DNA from: Brachynemurus nebulosus
Taxonomy: Eukaryota; Arthropoda; Insecta; Neuroptera; Myrmeleontidae
Direction: 5' to 3'
Assembly (NCBI GenBank): GCA_035578155.1
Contig: JAPWDM010000001.1
Location: forward strand, 77,689,972-77,753,971
Length of the DNA: 64,000 nucleotides
The position numbers and the translations under genes were made by a program. Below the pieces are notes generated by a model. That model made no database searches. It was not told the DNA's origin and worked only from the letters and a program-made list of their open reading frames with translations. Shown here in pieces: positions 38,017 to 50,373 of this stretch (position 1 is the first letter of the stretch; each line of letters starts with the position of its first letter).

Positions 38017-38062
38017 ATTAAAATGTCATATTTAACTTATCAGTTAAATATGACATTTTAAT
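38017..38062. repeat. Perfect 21-bp hairpin with 4-nt loop
   Basis: attaaaatgtcatatttaac is followed by t, the loop tatc and the exact complement. It lies at the inner edge of the right terminal arm of the 4.4-kb element. Confidence 0.9.
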
Positions 38063-38580
38063 ATAAATAAATAAAATGAATTATATAATTCAATTTATAC
38101 AAATAAAAATTATATGAGAATTTTCTGTTATTTTATTTTTTAATTTTTTCTCGTTCCAATAAGAATATTCCTATTGTCATTAAAAACGCAACTTATTTTC
38201 ATTAAAAAAATTCATTCAAGTGAATTAGCTAAATTCTAAATAATTAACAACACATTTTTAAAAACTTTCACGTATTATTGTATTAACAAGAAATTTTATC
38301 TAAAATCTAGTACAATATTACTAATTTAAATTAGTACTCTGTGAGTAAAATCATATCGTGTACATCTCTATGATACGATGATTGTAGCATACATAGTTTA
38401 TAGTCAGTAATAGCGTTCGGTATACATCGTACATATACTTCACCCTTCTCTCAAGAACACAGAAAGTGAGACAGGAACATACAAATATCTCCAAAGTAAG
38501 ACAAAAGTTCTTCAAAACAAGTGTAATGTTCTTAAAAGTAAGAGCAAGACACTTTGACTTGGTGCGGTACGAATAGGCCC

Positions 38581-39440
38581 AATGTTTGTGTATTGTTAGA
38601 GGTATTAGTTACTTCTAGTTGACTATGCCAATCCACAGCTAAGTAAATGCCTTCACGTATAATAAATATATCGTTAATTTTAAATTGTTTTACATAAATG
38701 TCTCCGTTTTTTACGTCGACAGGTAATTTTATTACTTGCTTGGTGAGACCAGGGATTCGGAAATGTGCAGATTTGTAATTTGGTTTAAATAAAAGAGGAA
38801 TACATGAATTTGGTGTCTCTAATACTTTATCTTTTAAATTCACTTTAGTTCCCAAATTAGTCAAAATATCTAAACCAATGAGTCCATCAAAATAATTATG
38901 AAATTTAAACAATAAAAACTTTGAAATGCCTAGTGTATTAAACTCAATAAAATTTGGAATGAATTTTTGTTCGTCAGTTTTGTGCTCATTTAAAACAGAA
39001 GTTACTATGGTTGGTTCAGTTTTTTCTCTATCATGTGGGTCTATAAATTCGGGGTTTAAAAAGGATGAAGATGCGCCGGTATCAATTAAAAATTTTAGGG
39101 GACGTCCGAAGGATGGGGAAATGTGAATGTAAGGTAGAATATTACCGTGTTTGTTAATATCTAGGCAGTCAAGTTGCTCGAGGCACTCTTCTGTGTCATC
39201 GCCGTGATTTTCGTCAATATAATATTGGTCTAATTGGGGTTCGTAATTTTGTGATTGATAGTAATCATCGTAATATTGATCGTTACTTTCGTCTGGGTAG
39301 TAATCGTTAGTATTACTAGTAGATGGTTGGTCTACATTATGAATCTCTTTACTAGTAAAATTGGGAGGTCCGGTAGATTTAAAAAAATTGTTTTGATTTT
39401 TGTTAAAATGTTGCCATGTATTGCCTGATCTTATATCCAT
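38581..39440 (-). pseudogene. gypsy protease region
   Basis: Contains the retropepsin-type active site FLIDTGASSSFLNP and downstream LIGLDILTNLG, typical of Ty3/gypsy aspartic proteases. The frame is open from 39440 to the insertion site of the 4.4-kb element, where it runs into foreign sequence at 38580. It is preceded by a Tyr/Asp-rich linker. Confidence 0.8.
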
Positions 39441-40532
39441 TGGTTGTGGATACGGATTAGCTCAAATAAATTGAGGTGGTCTAGGTGGACCCGCTAAAGC
39501 AAAACGTGGTTGTGTGTAATTTGGTTGTGTATAAGGTTGTCTGAATGGGTTTTGAGGTGTTACATGTGATTGAAATTGTGGACGTGGTGTAAAGGATGGA
39601 TGTGGGGTGTATGATATGAATTAGATGGAATAATTGGTCTGGGCATCATTGTTGGCTTTACTGGTTTCTTAAATTGCAAATTTTTGTGTCAAACTATTTG
39701 ATTTTATGTAATAACAATTCTGTTCTTTGATGCAATATGAGAATGCATCCATACGAGTTCTAGGTTGCATAGATCGTATTGTTGAGCCTAATGGTTTTCG
39801 TAATCCAGAGAGGAATACGTTTAAACACATGTAACCATACAGTGACTGTTTTCCCCTAATTACTTGTTAATTTGTTTCGTGAATTTTTATGTAGTTCGTT
39901 ATTGTTAAGAATATTTCAATGATTTTGCTATAGAATATTACAACTGTGTCTGTGGATTGTTGTTTCAAATAATGAAGGTCCTTAATAAGTGATGTTTCAT
40001 TCCTTTTGTCACTATAGTGGGTTATTAAATTTTGTTTAATTTCTTCCCAAATAATTGGTGTCCCATACATGTTGAGAACCTCATTTGCTTGGTCAGTAAT
40101 TTTGTTCCTAGTTGTTCTTAACAAAATTCTGCCATAGGGGCTATTTATTACTGCGGGTGATAATAAAGTAATAACCTCCTCTGCGTTGTTAATAAAATCA
40201 TAAAGCGTTCTTGGATTTCCATCGAATTTTGGTAAATCCTTTATAGCGTCTGGTATTTTTAAATTAGCAACAATGTCAGCAGGTGTAATTGTCTGTTCAG
40301 TCATTGTTGTACTTTCGGCATTTTCGTTAACTAAATTACTTAAACTATCAACTAAATTATTTGTATTAATATTTGAAAAATTTGTGTTTAAATCAATATT
40401 TAATTCGTTAGGTAAATCAATATTTAATTCAATAGTACTTAAACTAAAAGGCCTAGAAGGTTGATCCTGCTCTGTATTCTGCAGCGAATAAGAATCAATA
40501 CTAGCTAGACTGTTTTCTTCTGTTGACTTCAA
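39441..40532 (-). pseudogene. gypsy gag, with lesions in the 3' part
   Basis: The open part 40532-39867 encodes a Gag-like protein with an Asn/Leu-rich N-terminus and a capsid-like middle (KDLPKFDGNPRTLYDFINNA). Beyond 39867 the frame is broken several times. A Pro/Gln/Asn-rich segment (39441-39640) remains readable, as in the C-terminal part of errantivirus Gag. The product is not functional. Confidence 0.72.
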
Positions 40533-40878
40533 TACTGTTGACTTCAGTTGAACGAAAGGATAGCAGCTTATTTTTGATAGGACTTGACATTAAAATGAAT
40601 GAGCGAAAATTACACAAGATTGACTTACATAAACCATAAGTTGGTCATTTCCAGTGATAAACCGTCACGAGTACTCAGCAAGATTCAGAAAGTTGTAGAT
40701 TCACTTTCATCCAAACGTTTGAAAACGACCAGAAATTTCTGATCCAGTTGAGGGTGTCCGTGGGGAAAGCCTCCTTACCTTGATATACCGCCAAAGTTGA
40801 AGAAACCACTTGATAAACCGTCAATTGGTCTAATTCACAATTTTAACCACTCGCGAAAACGTGCTCAAAATATTTTGT

Positions 40879-40891
40879 ACCGACTGCGCCA
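40879..40891 (-). other. gypsy primer-binding site
   Basis: The - strand reads TGGCGCAGTCGGT at the inner edge of the LTR, complementary to a tRNA 3' end terminating in CTGCGCCA. The same start, TGGCGCAGTCG, is used by the Drosophila 17.6/297 group with tRNA-Ser. It overlaps the LTR end by one base. Confidence 0.8.
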
Positions 40892-41356
40892 GTTAAATAA
40901 CACGTTTCGCGTTATTTATTAAAAAAAAAAATTATTTTCTTTTCGTTACAATAATAATGTCACAATAATCTGCTTTTCGAACAACTCGGAGATAGTTCTT
41001 GTATCAAATCGAGACTAAATCTATTCTTTAGTTGTGTTAACAACTATTTATGTTTTTTGAGCAGCTTACTATCTGTTAAATTTGACTATTTCAGAGTTGC
41101 TGTTACAATTTGCACAGTTTTTTTTACAGTATAAAAATAGATACATATTAAAATTGATAGTAATAATTAGAACATTAAGTATTACAAGCTGTGATTTGTT
41201 TAATAAGTCTTGTCATACGCTCAGTGTGTTTGCATATTGTCAACAATATTATAAGGAAATGAACTTGATACTGCATTTGAAGAATTGCATGCTAAGCTTT
41301 TTCGCACGTTACAATATTAAATAATGTTACATGTTAAATACTATAGTGGGTGTACA

Positions 41357-41361
<5 letters not shown>
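40891..41361 (-). mobile_element. gypsy 5' LTR, 471 bp
   Basis: The - strand reads AGTTATGTACACCC at its start and TTATTTAACT at its end, so the termini form AGTTA/TAACT inverted repeats. Its outer edge abuts a (TA)n array (41361-41433), in line with the TATATA target preference of this retroelement group. It is related to the partial LTR at 26635-26895. Confidence 0.82.

Positions 41362-41433
<72 letters not shown>
41361..41433. repeat. (TA)n microsatellite
   Basis: TA array at the outer edge of the gypsy LTR. To its right (41440-41565) is an inverted copy of the left module of the 2540-3110 family. Confidence 0.95.
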
Positions 41434-41436
<3 letters not shown>

Positions 41437-42799
41437 AGTGAATATTATTTTCCGTTTCTAGGGACCTTAATATACAAATTTCTGCCATAGTACCGGGCTC
41501 TAGTCGCGCCATGACTGTGGCTTTAATAGCTGAATTCCATTCTGGAAATTGACTAAAATGTATGTCTCATCTTGGTCCATGGTTGTGTTTTGTATATTTT
41601 TACAGGTAATTTAGAAGTTTTTGTAAATATCTTCTTCTAAACTCCATGTTTTGGGGAGCTGTATGCATTGTTTTATAGAGCCCGTAGAGCTATACAAACA
41701 AATATATAACACTTATGCACTTGGGGGAAGGAAAGTGGAAAATCGAGAAAAGTACAACTACGGTTTCGAGGAAAAAAAATAGAATTCACTACCCACTAGA
41801 AATGCACCGTTTCATTAACTGGGCAAAATAACCTACCTCTCTGTCCCAACCTCGTATATCAAAAACTACATGTTTTGGGACACACAAAAAACATATTAAA
41901 TACTGTATTTATATAAGTGAGTTTTCCGAGAGTTGCCATTTATTCCTAAAATATGCATCTAATCGAAAAAAGTTTATACAAAAAATATTCAAAATAGAGG
42001 GGCCCATTCACGAAAAATTGTTCCAGACCTCTACTACTTACAGTTTTTTTGGAATAGAAAAAAATTTTTTTTTTCATATGGAAACATGTTGAGATGTTTC
42101 TTAAAAGTTAGTTTATTACTTCAAATTACCAATTATGCTAAAATTTTCATTTTTTTATTTTAAATTTTTGAGAAATTACATTTTTAAGTTTTGATTTTCA
42201 AAACCCGTGGTCAGGTTTGTTTAAACGAGCGCAAAAAATACGGTTTATTTCCAATTGACATTAAAAAAACACAAAATAAGTTGTAATGGTATGTTCACAT
42301 TAACCTCTTACAATAAAAGAAAATTTATTAATTAAATACATTAATTATTAAAATAATTTGTAGTTATTCTTCAAATAGTAAACTTAATATTCAATAAACA
42401 GGTCATTAAATTAAAACAGTTTGTAATATTTAGTATTAGACCATATTAAAGAAGTCAAAATTTAGCACATGTGAGAATGTCATTATTAAAAACCTTTCTG
42501 AAACTGAATTATAGATGGCATATCTGGGTAGCATAAGATTCATACAAACAGCTATCATATTATTTTTAAATTGCTAAATTTCTAAACCCTTTTTTTAAAA
42601 AAAAGGTAAAAAAATTGTCCAAAAAATATTTTTAATATAAAAATTTTCGAGATTGCGGTATGTATTTTACCAGTACGTCTGAAAGAAATGTATTTTAAAC
42701 ATATTCATAACCTTAATTTCTTTTCCAGTAAGAATCAACGAAAATTTGCCAAGTTCATTTTATGGAATGTTTACTTTAAAATTAAAGCATATACATTTA

Positions 42800-43062
42800 A
42801 AAGCAAGTGAAAAAGCTACAAAGAAAGCTGGAAAAGCTCAAAAAAATATTTCAAAAAGTGATGAAAACAAGAAATGTAAAAGGATGGAAAGTTATCTCAT
42901 TTATATTTACAAAGTGTTAAAACAAGTGCGTTTATGCGGATATTCGTATTTCAACTAAAGCTATGAGTATTATAAATAGTTATTACAAGTCCTGAAATTC
43001 AAACTGCAGTGCATTTATTATTACCGAGTGAATTAGTTAAACACGCCGTTAGTGAAGGTTGT
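42800..43062 (+). pseudogene. Histone H2B pseudogene
   Basis: Recognisable H2B pieces: [17 protein letters not shown], then [17 protein letters not shown], then (after a frameshift) ISTKAMSI, then (after loss of about 28 codons) [22 protein letters not shown]. Intact H2B is about 123 residues. The missing middle corresponds to the FVNDIFERI...TSREIQ core helix. There is no proper ATG start for H2B, several substitutions hit invariant positions, and the C-terminal tail is lost, so it is dead. A histone-type hairpin follows. Confidence 0.9.
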
Positions 43063-43129
43063 TCAGAGTTCAATAATTGCCGATTTTATTACAATTTTAA
43101 CATCTTTAAAATGTGTTCTGTGTTAAAAC

Positions 43130-43151
43130 GGTTCTCCATATTATGAGAACC
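43130..43151 (+). other. Histone mRNA 3' stem-loop, degenerate
   Basis: GGTTCTC and GAGAACC pair around an 8-nt loop, with AAAAC before and ACA after. The canonical element has a 6-bp stem and 4-nt loop in the same A-rich/ACA setting. Its place about 70 nt after the H2B pseudogene supports descent from a replication-dependent histone gene. Confidence 0.6.
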
Positions 43152-43394
43152 ACAGTATTATTAAATAAAAGTTTTCAATAAAATTACACAAATTTTATTT
43201 AATTATAACTATTTCCTAAATAAAATATAATAAATAAATATACTTAAAGTATAATTTTATTAATTCTAATTACTTTAGTGTGTAATCAAATTGCCTAATT
43301 GTTTTATTGCTTCCGAGACTACTACGTTTTACGTTTTAGAGCTTCCTGAACAATTTTGGTTTGGTGTCTGTCCGTCCGTCCGTCCGTCTGTGTG

Positions 43395-43680
43395 TCGCCA
43401 GTTTGCACCAAGGGGCATAACTTCTGAACTATTCGTAGATTCGTAGATGGTCCCCTAAAAATTTAATCGAAATCACAGTAACGGTAGCTACGTTGCTACC
43501 ATGTCATTCCATTAATATACTAAATTGCACCAAGTGGCATAACTTCTGAACTATTCAATTCATTTTTATGAAATTATCAGAAATTATGCGGTATGCTTCC
43601 TAGATGGTCCCCTACAAATTTCATTGCATTCGGAGTAATAGTATCCACGGCACTACCATGAAATCTCATTAAATGTCAGT
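43395..43680. repeat. Imperfect tandem duplication (ttgcaccaa..ggcataactt)
   Basis: Two units of about 130 bp, each with ttgcaccaagnggcataact, gatggtcccct and agtaa.g.tanccac. They are preceded by a (CCGT)n tract at 43370. Non-coding. Confidence 0.7.
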
Positions 43681-45700
43681 ATCTTATTTACTGCTAGCCC
43701 CACTTCGCTCAATTTTTTATGAATCGTTTTATTTATTTTTATTAATTTATATCCCTATATTAAATTACACAAAGATATATTGGGCATTAAATTACCAAGG
43801 TGCTTTTACAATTACGAGGAAGCAGTGTGCCACACAGCTGGTAGCGTATTTAGTATCTTACAAAACTGCGAAATTTTTTATTTTAGTTTGTAACCAAATG
43901 ATCGTGGATCATTTTCTTGGTATACTTTACTTGTTGGCTGACCAATTGTCATTTAATCGTTAATTATTTCGTTTTGATTATTATTTAGAATTTTTCAGGA
44001 TATAAAATAAAATACATTTTTCATAGAATAAGATTGTTTATTTTTTCCAGCAAACATCGAAATTACAGCATGTCGACGTGCTCTACAATTTTTCCTCGGT
44101 GCCATTGCCGGATTGCATAGATTTTTCAATTTTTCTTCTTTTCTGATAATAAGTTGAACGTAAATTTCGTATTTTAGATTTGGCTTCTGGTACACCAAAA
44201 CCTGATATGATTATTGCTTCTACGACTTTTTTATAGATAAAATAAATTTTATTCTCGTTTCCGAATTTCTGTCATTTTTATTTAACCTATAAAATAATTT
44301 CCATTTAAAATTAAAAATGATACTTATTTTTAATAATTACATAATTATGAAGTACTTACTTGATTTAATTACAGTCCAAGAAGGTACATTTTAGTTATAA
44401 ATCCATATGAACACAAAAAATTGAATAAAAATTAATAAAATTTGCTTATTTAAATAGCTGACATTCTAACTTGGTCATTTCTCATTTGGTTTATGCGGCC
44501 ATAGTAGTAAATTAAACTCTATAGTAAAGCCATATATGTAGTATAAATACAGTTACTGTTTACCTGATAGATTATTTTCCGTAACTGATGAACGTCGTTT
44601 AAACTAATCAGCGTCAAATACACCAAAATTAACTTAAATAAATCACTTTTAAGCGCGAAAGTTGCAAAATTTGAAAAAAAACTTAAGATAAAATTTTTAT
44701 TTTTTTATTTTTGTTGCTGTATTGAATCAATTTTATCAACAAATAAGTATACTATTCCATTTAAAAAAAGGTAAGTTTTTATCATAGATCGAAAACCATA
44801 AGAGCTATATAGCTCCTGATTATAGCAAATGGTTGTCCCCGTCGATATCTACAACTCTTATTTGAACAATTTTTCGATTAAATCAACGGTTTGGTTGTAA
44901 TTAAAATGGCAACTCTCAAAATACTCAACTTGTATATGTATAGGTAGCCAACATCAAAGGGTGTAATTAACATAAACCTTAAGTTGATAGTGATGAAAAC
45001 ACAGGTTTAAATGTGGTTTTTTTGTGTGTCCAAAAATTGGGAGTTTTCAGATATGAAGTTGGGACAGAGAAGTCGCGATATATGGGATGTGTATATAGTA
45101 TGCATCGTAAACTATTAGAACGGGGGCAAGGGACTAAAGAAATGTTGGTTTTACCAATTTTTATGTGTTTCAATTTATTTTATGGTTCATAAAACTCATT
45201 GTTATCCATTGAAAGGTAAGCTAAGAATAATACCCAACGCTTATATGATACACTATACATGCGAATAACGATCATCCGTAAATTGTCTTCAGAGGGTGTT
45301 AAAATGATAGGAGCAACCCAAGTAATCCTTAAATGAATATAATCTCATTCCATAGAATGAAAATATAAATAATCATTTTTCATATAATAAATTTATTTTG
45401 GCTAAGAAATTTGATAAAAATTGTTATGTCAAGCATTACCACATTTTGTTTTATATTTATAAAAACTGTAGCTTATGTACTAATGTAAAAAACTCAAAGT
45501 CATAAGCTAGCAACGTTGAATAAGAACTTCTAGTGTTGATGAATTGATTTTTCTACCAGTTTATCCCGAATTTCATTTTTAAGTGTAACGGAGAAATATG
45601 ATTATCAGTTGACTTTATAAATGTGGGGATAGTTAACAAATTACAGTTTCTACAGATACTAGTACAATATGTTAATATGTTTACGGTTATGTTTAATATG

Positions 45701-46043
<343 letters not shown>

Positions 46044-46069
46044 CTATCATTTAAGCGCGCATTATTTTA

Positions 46070-46270
46070 TAAACTTTGAGCAATAGAATTTACACTGTGT
46101 GCAATAGAATTTTATATTTTTGTGCATTATATTTACCCTATATTTCAAGCAATAAAATGACTATTTGTGCAATAATATTTTACATTTTAAACATTATATT
46201 AAGACAATTATTATTTACCATTTTGAGCAATAGAATTTTATTTTTTGTGCACTATTTACTACAATGATTA
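46070..46270. repeat. Diverged tandem repeat (gagcaatagaattttat..tgtgca)
   Basis: Four or so units of 50-65 bp sharing gcaatagaattt and tttgtgcaat/tat. The short frame at 46076 merely translates them. Confidence 0.6.
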
Positions 46271-46489
46271 CACAAAGTGATATTTTATTTGTACGTATAT
46301 GTTGCATTTTTAGAAATATTTCACATAATCAAGAATGACTTTTTTTTAAATTTAATTTAATCTCTTAAATGTATATGAATAGGAATAAAATATGGATGTC
46401 GTATATTTGTCTGATTTTTTTTTTTTTTTTTTGATGAATTTACAATATGGACCTACTCCAGGTCCCAGAAAAATTATCGGAATCTCTTA

Positions 46490-46720
46490 CGGGGTTCTGC
46501 CGTGTGACGGCCTGTTTTTAAGTATTTTTTGGGAATTTTTTTTGACGACCAATGAAGAGACAGAAAATATAAATAAAACAATTCGTTTTTTATATAAATA
46601 TTTAAATAAACTATAATGTATAATATAATTCTTAAACTTTGCTTAATAAAATTACAAAAACAAAAATATTATTGTACAATTAAAACTTTCTTCGCTTTGG
46701 ATGGGCGGCCACGTTTCCTC
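46490..46720 (-). repeat. Dispersed repeat copy 2 plus AT-hook coding remnant
   Basis: 46490-46575 repeats the 6555-6640 block. On the - strand, about 46725-46663 reads IGEKRKRGRPSKAKKVLIVQ followed by a stop. KRGRPSK is an AT-hook, a DNA minor-groove binding motif; this may be the last exon of a transposon or host protein. Too short to name. Confidence 0.4.
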
Positions 46721-46956
46721 TTTTCACCAATTTGTATATATATATATAAATATAACAAATTTATTTTTTTAAATCACTTGATACATATACATAGATATGG
46801 TCCATTTCACTTAAATTTAACCATGCTTCATCACTTATGAATTTAAATAATTTCCGTTTTCTTGGCTTTATCTCTTCCATTATTGCATTTACCTAAATTT
46901 TAAACTCATGATCAATTGTATTTGAAACGGGGTACCTATTCATAAACAGCAAGCAA

Positions 46957-47340
46957 GAGGCCAAACTACTATAATGATAGTTAGCATTCCGACTGTAATT
47001 AGAATTTTACGTCAGCAAACTTGGTAGCGAGCATTCCCACTTTCTGTGCTTATATACATATTTAGAGTTTGTGTTGGTATGTGTAGTGTAGTGGATGTTA
47101 GTATGTGTGATATTCGGTATGTATGTAGCGAGTGGTCCAAGGTGGAAGTGGATACATACACACTCGACAACCGTACGTACACATAATGTCTGGTGTAATA
47201 TGTATGTATTCTAGGCGTACGTATGCATGTATTACATTGTTGCAAGTGGTTGATAAACAATGATCAACAATCAATGTCCGCGATGTCTGCACCGCAACAA
47301 GTGGTGCGCACGACTGAATCACCTAAGCTGTGACCGACCA
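46957..47340. repeat. Dispersed repeat B, copy 1
   Basis: Begins gaggccaaactactataatg, contains cccactttctgtgcttatat and catttagagtttgtgt, and ends cacctaagctgtgaccg. A second copy lies in the same orientation at 51652-52020, about 75-80 percent identical by eye. GC content is higher than in the flanks. No protein recognised. Confidence 0.7.
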
Positions 47341-47861
47341 ACAAATAACTCCAAGCGAACTACACTTTTTTATTTTAGTTTGCTTCTAGTGTTCTATAAC
47401 ATTTTGTTAGATTTATTGCTCATTTCGGTAATTTTATGGAACAAGTGGCTTTTTTAAGAATTATTTGGAATGACCTGATTCAAATGATTGAAAATACGCT
47501 ATTACTATAAAACGACGTTACAATTTGTAAACAAAGATATCAATTCTGATAATTTTCATTTGCAAAGCGAAATTTTTTATTTTCAACATTTTTTTACCTT
47601 TAAAACATAGTAATAACGAACAACCATAATTTACATAATATTCGTTTTTTATTTTGACATATTATGAATATCTACAACCAAATTGTTCTCAAATGATCAC
47701 CTCAACAATGAGCCGTTTTTCGCGCTCATTTTTTAACAAACAGTTATTTTAGGAAAATTATTACAAAATTTTTCAAAAAAAAAAAGAAAAACGTCTTCAT
47801 TAATACGAAAAACATGGTATTTAGAATAGTTTTTAATTTTAATCAATAAATTACTGTATTA

Positions 47862-50373
47862 TGGGCCCCACACACGTCGTTCAAAACTGGCAGTTTTGAA
47901 CGATGTCGTTCAAAACTGCCGGTTTTGAACGACGTGTGTGGCGACAACCGACTTTTTTGTGGGCGTTCCCAAAAGTCGGTGACAGTTTTTTTGGAACGAT
48001 GTGGCCACACACGACGTTTTTGTTCAACAGTTTTAGACGACGGGTAAAACTGTCGTCTAAAACTGCCGTGTGTGGGTGAAAACCGTCGTGTTTGTCCGCG
48101 TTAAAAAAAAACTGTCTTGATTTGATTTCGACAGTTAAAACTGTCGTTTTTTTATACACATATATGAAATATTTGTATGTGTGTGCTTCAATCCATACAT
48201 GTATATGTATATGCATACGCATATTTTATATTTTGTATGAAAATGGTTGTAGAATCTATGATTGTAGAATACCTATGTACAATACGAAATATTTATGTGT
48301 GCACTTCAATTCATACATGTCTATATGCATCCATATATTTTATTTGAAAATGATTATGTACAATATATTGAAATTAAATATTTTTATGTTAATTAATATT
48401 GACAGTATAAAAAAAAAAAAATTCAACGTGCAAATGTTACAACAGTAATTAAATTCTCCTTTAGTTTTTGCCAAAATTAAACAATTGATAAAATTTATGT
48501 TTTTATATTTTACATTTAAATTTTAAGATGATATTCATGGATTACAATAGTTTTACAACGAAGTGGTTGTTATAATTAATTTTATTTTATTTTTCTGGCC
48601 TTTTGATCTGAACTGAAAAGTTATTTTATACCTATATTTTTTGTCTTGAAAATGGTGTTTTTGGCCGAAATCGACCGACATTTTAATTTTGATTATTATT
48701 TAAAATTACGTCGTCAAATTAAGTCATATTTGCAAAGATTTTCTAAAAGTTACACCAGGTTAAAATCTAGTGTAACTTTTAGAATCTAAGCTAAATATTT
48801 AAGCTATTGGGGGACTACTAGTGTAACCGCCTGAAAAAAGGTGATTTTTGGGAATTTTTTTAAAGAAAACTACTATATGGAATGTTTTAATATTTGCAGG
48901 ATATATTCGTTGATATATATAGTAAATTCATGATAACATTTTTGGACCAAAAAATTGACAATTCAGTGGGTTATTCGAAATCTCCCAAGACTCCAAAAAA
49001 AAAAAGTTACCCCACTGCTGCAGTGATAGCGGCCTTCACACTGCCTGAAATCAAAAAAACCAAAAAGCCTATTAAACTAAAAGGTGTGGTCCGTGCCGTG
49101 AGCCTCAATCGAAAAAAAAGGTGAAATTTAACAAAATGGCGGAATTTTTAAAAAAGTTTCACGAAAATTTGATGGTTTTTGGCTTGCGAAAATTACATTT
49201 TTTATTCGATCGGAAAACTGGAGGTTCATGGTACGTAGAAATATATATAAAAGAAGCTGCAATAAGAATCAAATCGATCGAATGATTTGCCTTCGAGTTA
49301 TAACTGCAGCAAATTTGAAAAATTCTGTTTTTCGTAATTTTACCTTTTAGTTTTAATCACTGAGAATTTTTATTAAAATTATTTACGATGTACTTACTAT
49401 AACGGTTATAGTAAAACTAGATGAGTTGTTTAAATGTGCCAGGGTCTAGCTACTCCGCATGTGACTGGCAGCCACGTCCAGAAACTCCCGAACTATCAAC
49501 CTTCATACATTTCTTCCTCAATACCTCAAAGTTAACAACGAACATCAGAATCCACTCTTCGGATGGCTGTAACTCAAAAACGATTTGAAATATGTACTTT
49601 AAATTTTAGTATGCCATTTTTAAAGGTATAGAACTATAGACTATCGAAACATGCAAAAAAAATTCCAATTTTTTTGAAAACGTCAACCGTAACTAATCAA
49701 AATCGACTAACTCATTTTTTCGGCGATAAATTATTAATAAAAGATGTGCTTTATTCTTGGGGTCTGCCATTTCTCTCCACAATCCTGTATCCGTACAGGG
49801 TTAAGATAGAGTTGCCATCCGCCCGAGTTTCCCCGGATTTGTCCTCTTTTTGAGGGCGTCCGGGGAACGTTCGGGCGAGGTTTTCGAAGCAGTCTGGGTT
49901 TTAGTTACCAAAACTAATGGGAAAAAACGAATGAAAAAATATTTTATACATAATTGAAATGATATTATATTTTATTATTTCAAAAAATTATGAAATTGCA
50001 AATTGTAAAATTTTTATATACGAATATTGTATTCAACAAAAAGAAGTTCCTTGTTAAAGGTACAATAGGATAATAAAATCCATTAAAAATTGGAAATACC
50101 AGCAATAAACATCACCTGTAAAAGATACGTGCAAATTGAATAAAATCATCTAGTGTGAGGACAGATCGGAACATCAATAAAGTAATTATATTGTATATTT
50201 GACTAACAATATAACTGTATAACTAAATCCTATGCGCTACTAGCTCTGCTTTATATATCTTTTCAACAGTTTTATTACTTTGACGGGTAAAACTGTTGGA
50301 AAAAAACGACGTGTGTGGCGAAGTACAACAACAGTTTTAGACGACAGTTTTGAACGACGTGTGTGGGGCCCTT
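47862..50373. mobile_element. PIF/Harbinger-like element, 2.5 kb, TTA target
   Basis: The ends read (T)GGGCCCCACACACGTCGTTC on both sides in inverted orientation, flanked by TTA (47859-47861, 50374-50376). The subterminal zones are packed with aaaactgtcgtctaaaactg, gttttgaacgacg and cgacgtgtgtgg motifs in both orientations. The interior holds weak frames (48894-49124, Lys/Pro-rich) and a GC-rich patch at 49805-49910 (ccccggatttgtcctctttt). No transposase recognised, so probably non-autonomous. Confidence 0.7.

Larger units (their letters stand above)
34182..38580. mobile_element. 4.4-kb element with 527-bp terminal inverted repeats, inserted in gypsy pol
   Basis: Inverted arms 34182-34708 and 38057-38580 are about 98 percent identical by eye, starting GGGCCTATTCGTACCGCA. 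AAT is duplicated on both sides (34179-34181, 38581-38583). The gypsy pol frame is continuous if the element and one AAT are ignored, which confirms the limits. Inside are a truncated LINE with restriction-like endonuclease (34727-36983), an (ATT)n tract, a small MITE and a 21-bp perfect hairpin. No transposase of its own. The 3-bp duplication and GGG terminus suggest PIF/Harbinger, but this is not certain. Confidence 0.8.
31030..41361 (-). mobile_element. Errantivirus-like Ty3/gypsy LTR retrotransposon, decayed and 3'-truncated
   Basis: Reading leftward: 5' LTR, primer-binding site, gag, protease, [4.4-kb insertion], reverse transcriptase, RNase H, integrase, and the start of env. The gag-pol-env order and a TATATA-type insertion site are as in the 17.6/297 group of insect gypsy elements. 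Every reading frame has stops or frameshifts, so it is inactive. The 3' end is lost at the palindrome at 30480-31029. A partial LTR of the same family in the same orientation lies at 26635-26895. Confidence 0.85.
41820..45080. repeat. Inverted repeat pair 3.2 kb apart enclosing the H2B pseudogene
   Basis: The left side (41820-42000) has ctctctgtcccaacctcg, gggacacacaaaaaacat and gagagttgccattt. The right side (about 44880-45080) carries the same order in inverse (aatggcaactctc, tttttttgtgtgtcc, gttgggacagagaag). Identity is moderate. It may be one element with long ends or two copies of a MITE. The interior is otherwise AT-rich without a supported gene except the H2B pseudogene. Confidence 0.5.

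Noticed and set aside
43995..44198. 67-codon - strand frame with a basic central part
   Set aside because: Has a loosely histone-like look near the H2B pseudogene but no alignable histone motif.
48894..49124. 76-codon Lys/Pro-rich frame in the PIF-like element
   Set aside because: Possibly part of an old ORF but no recognisable domain; not listed as a gene.
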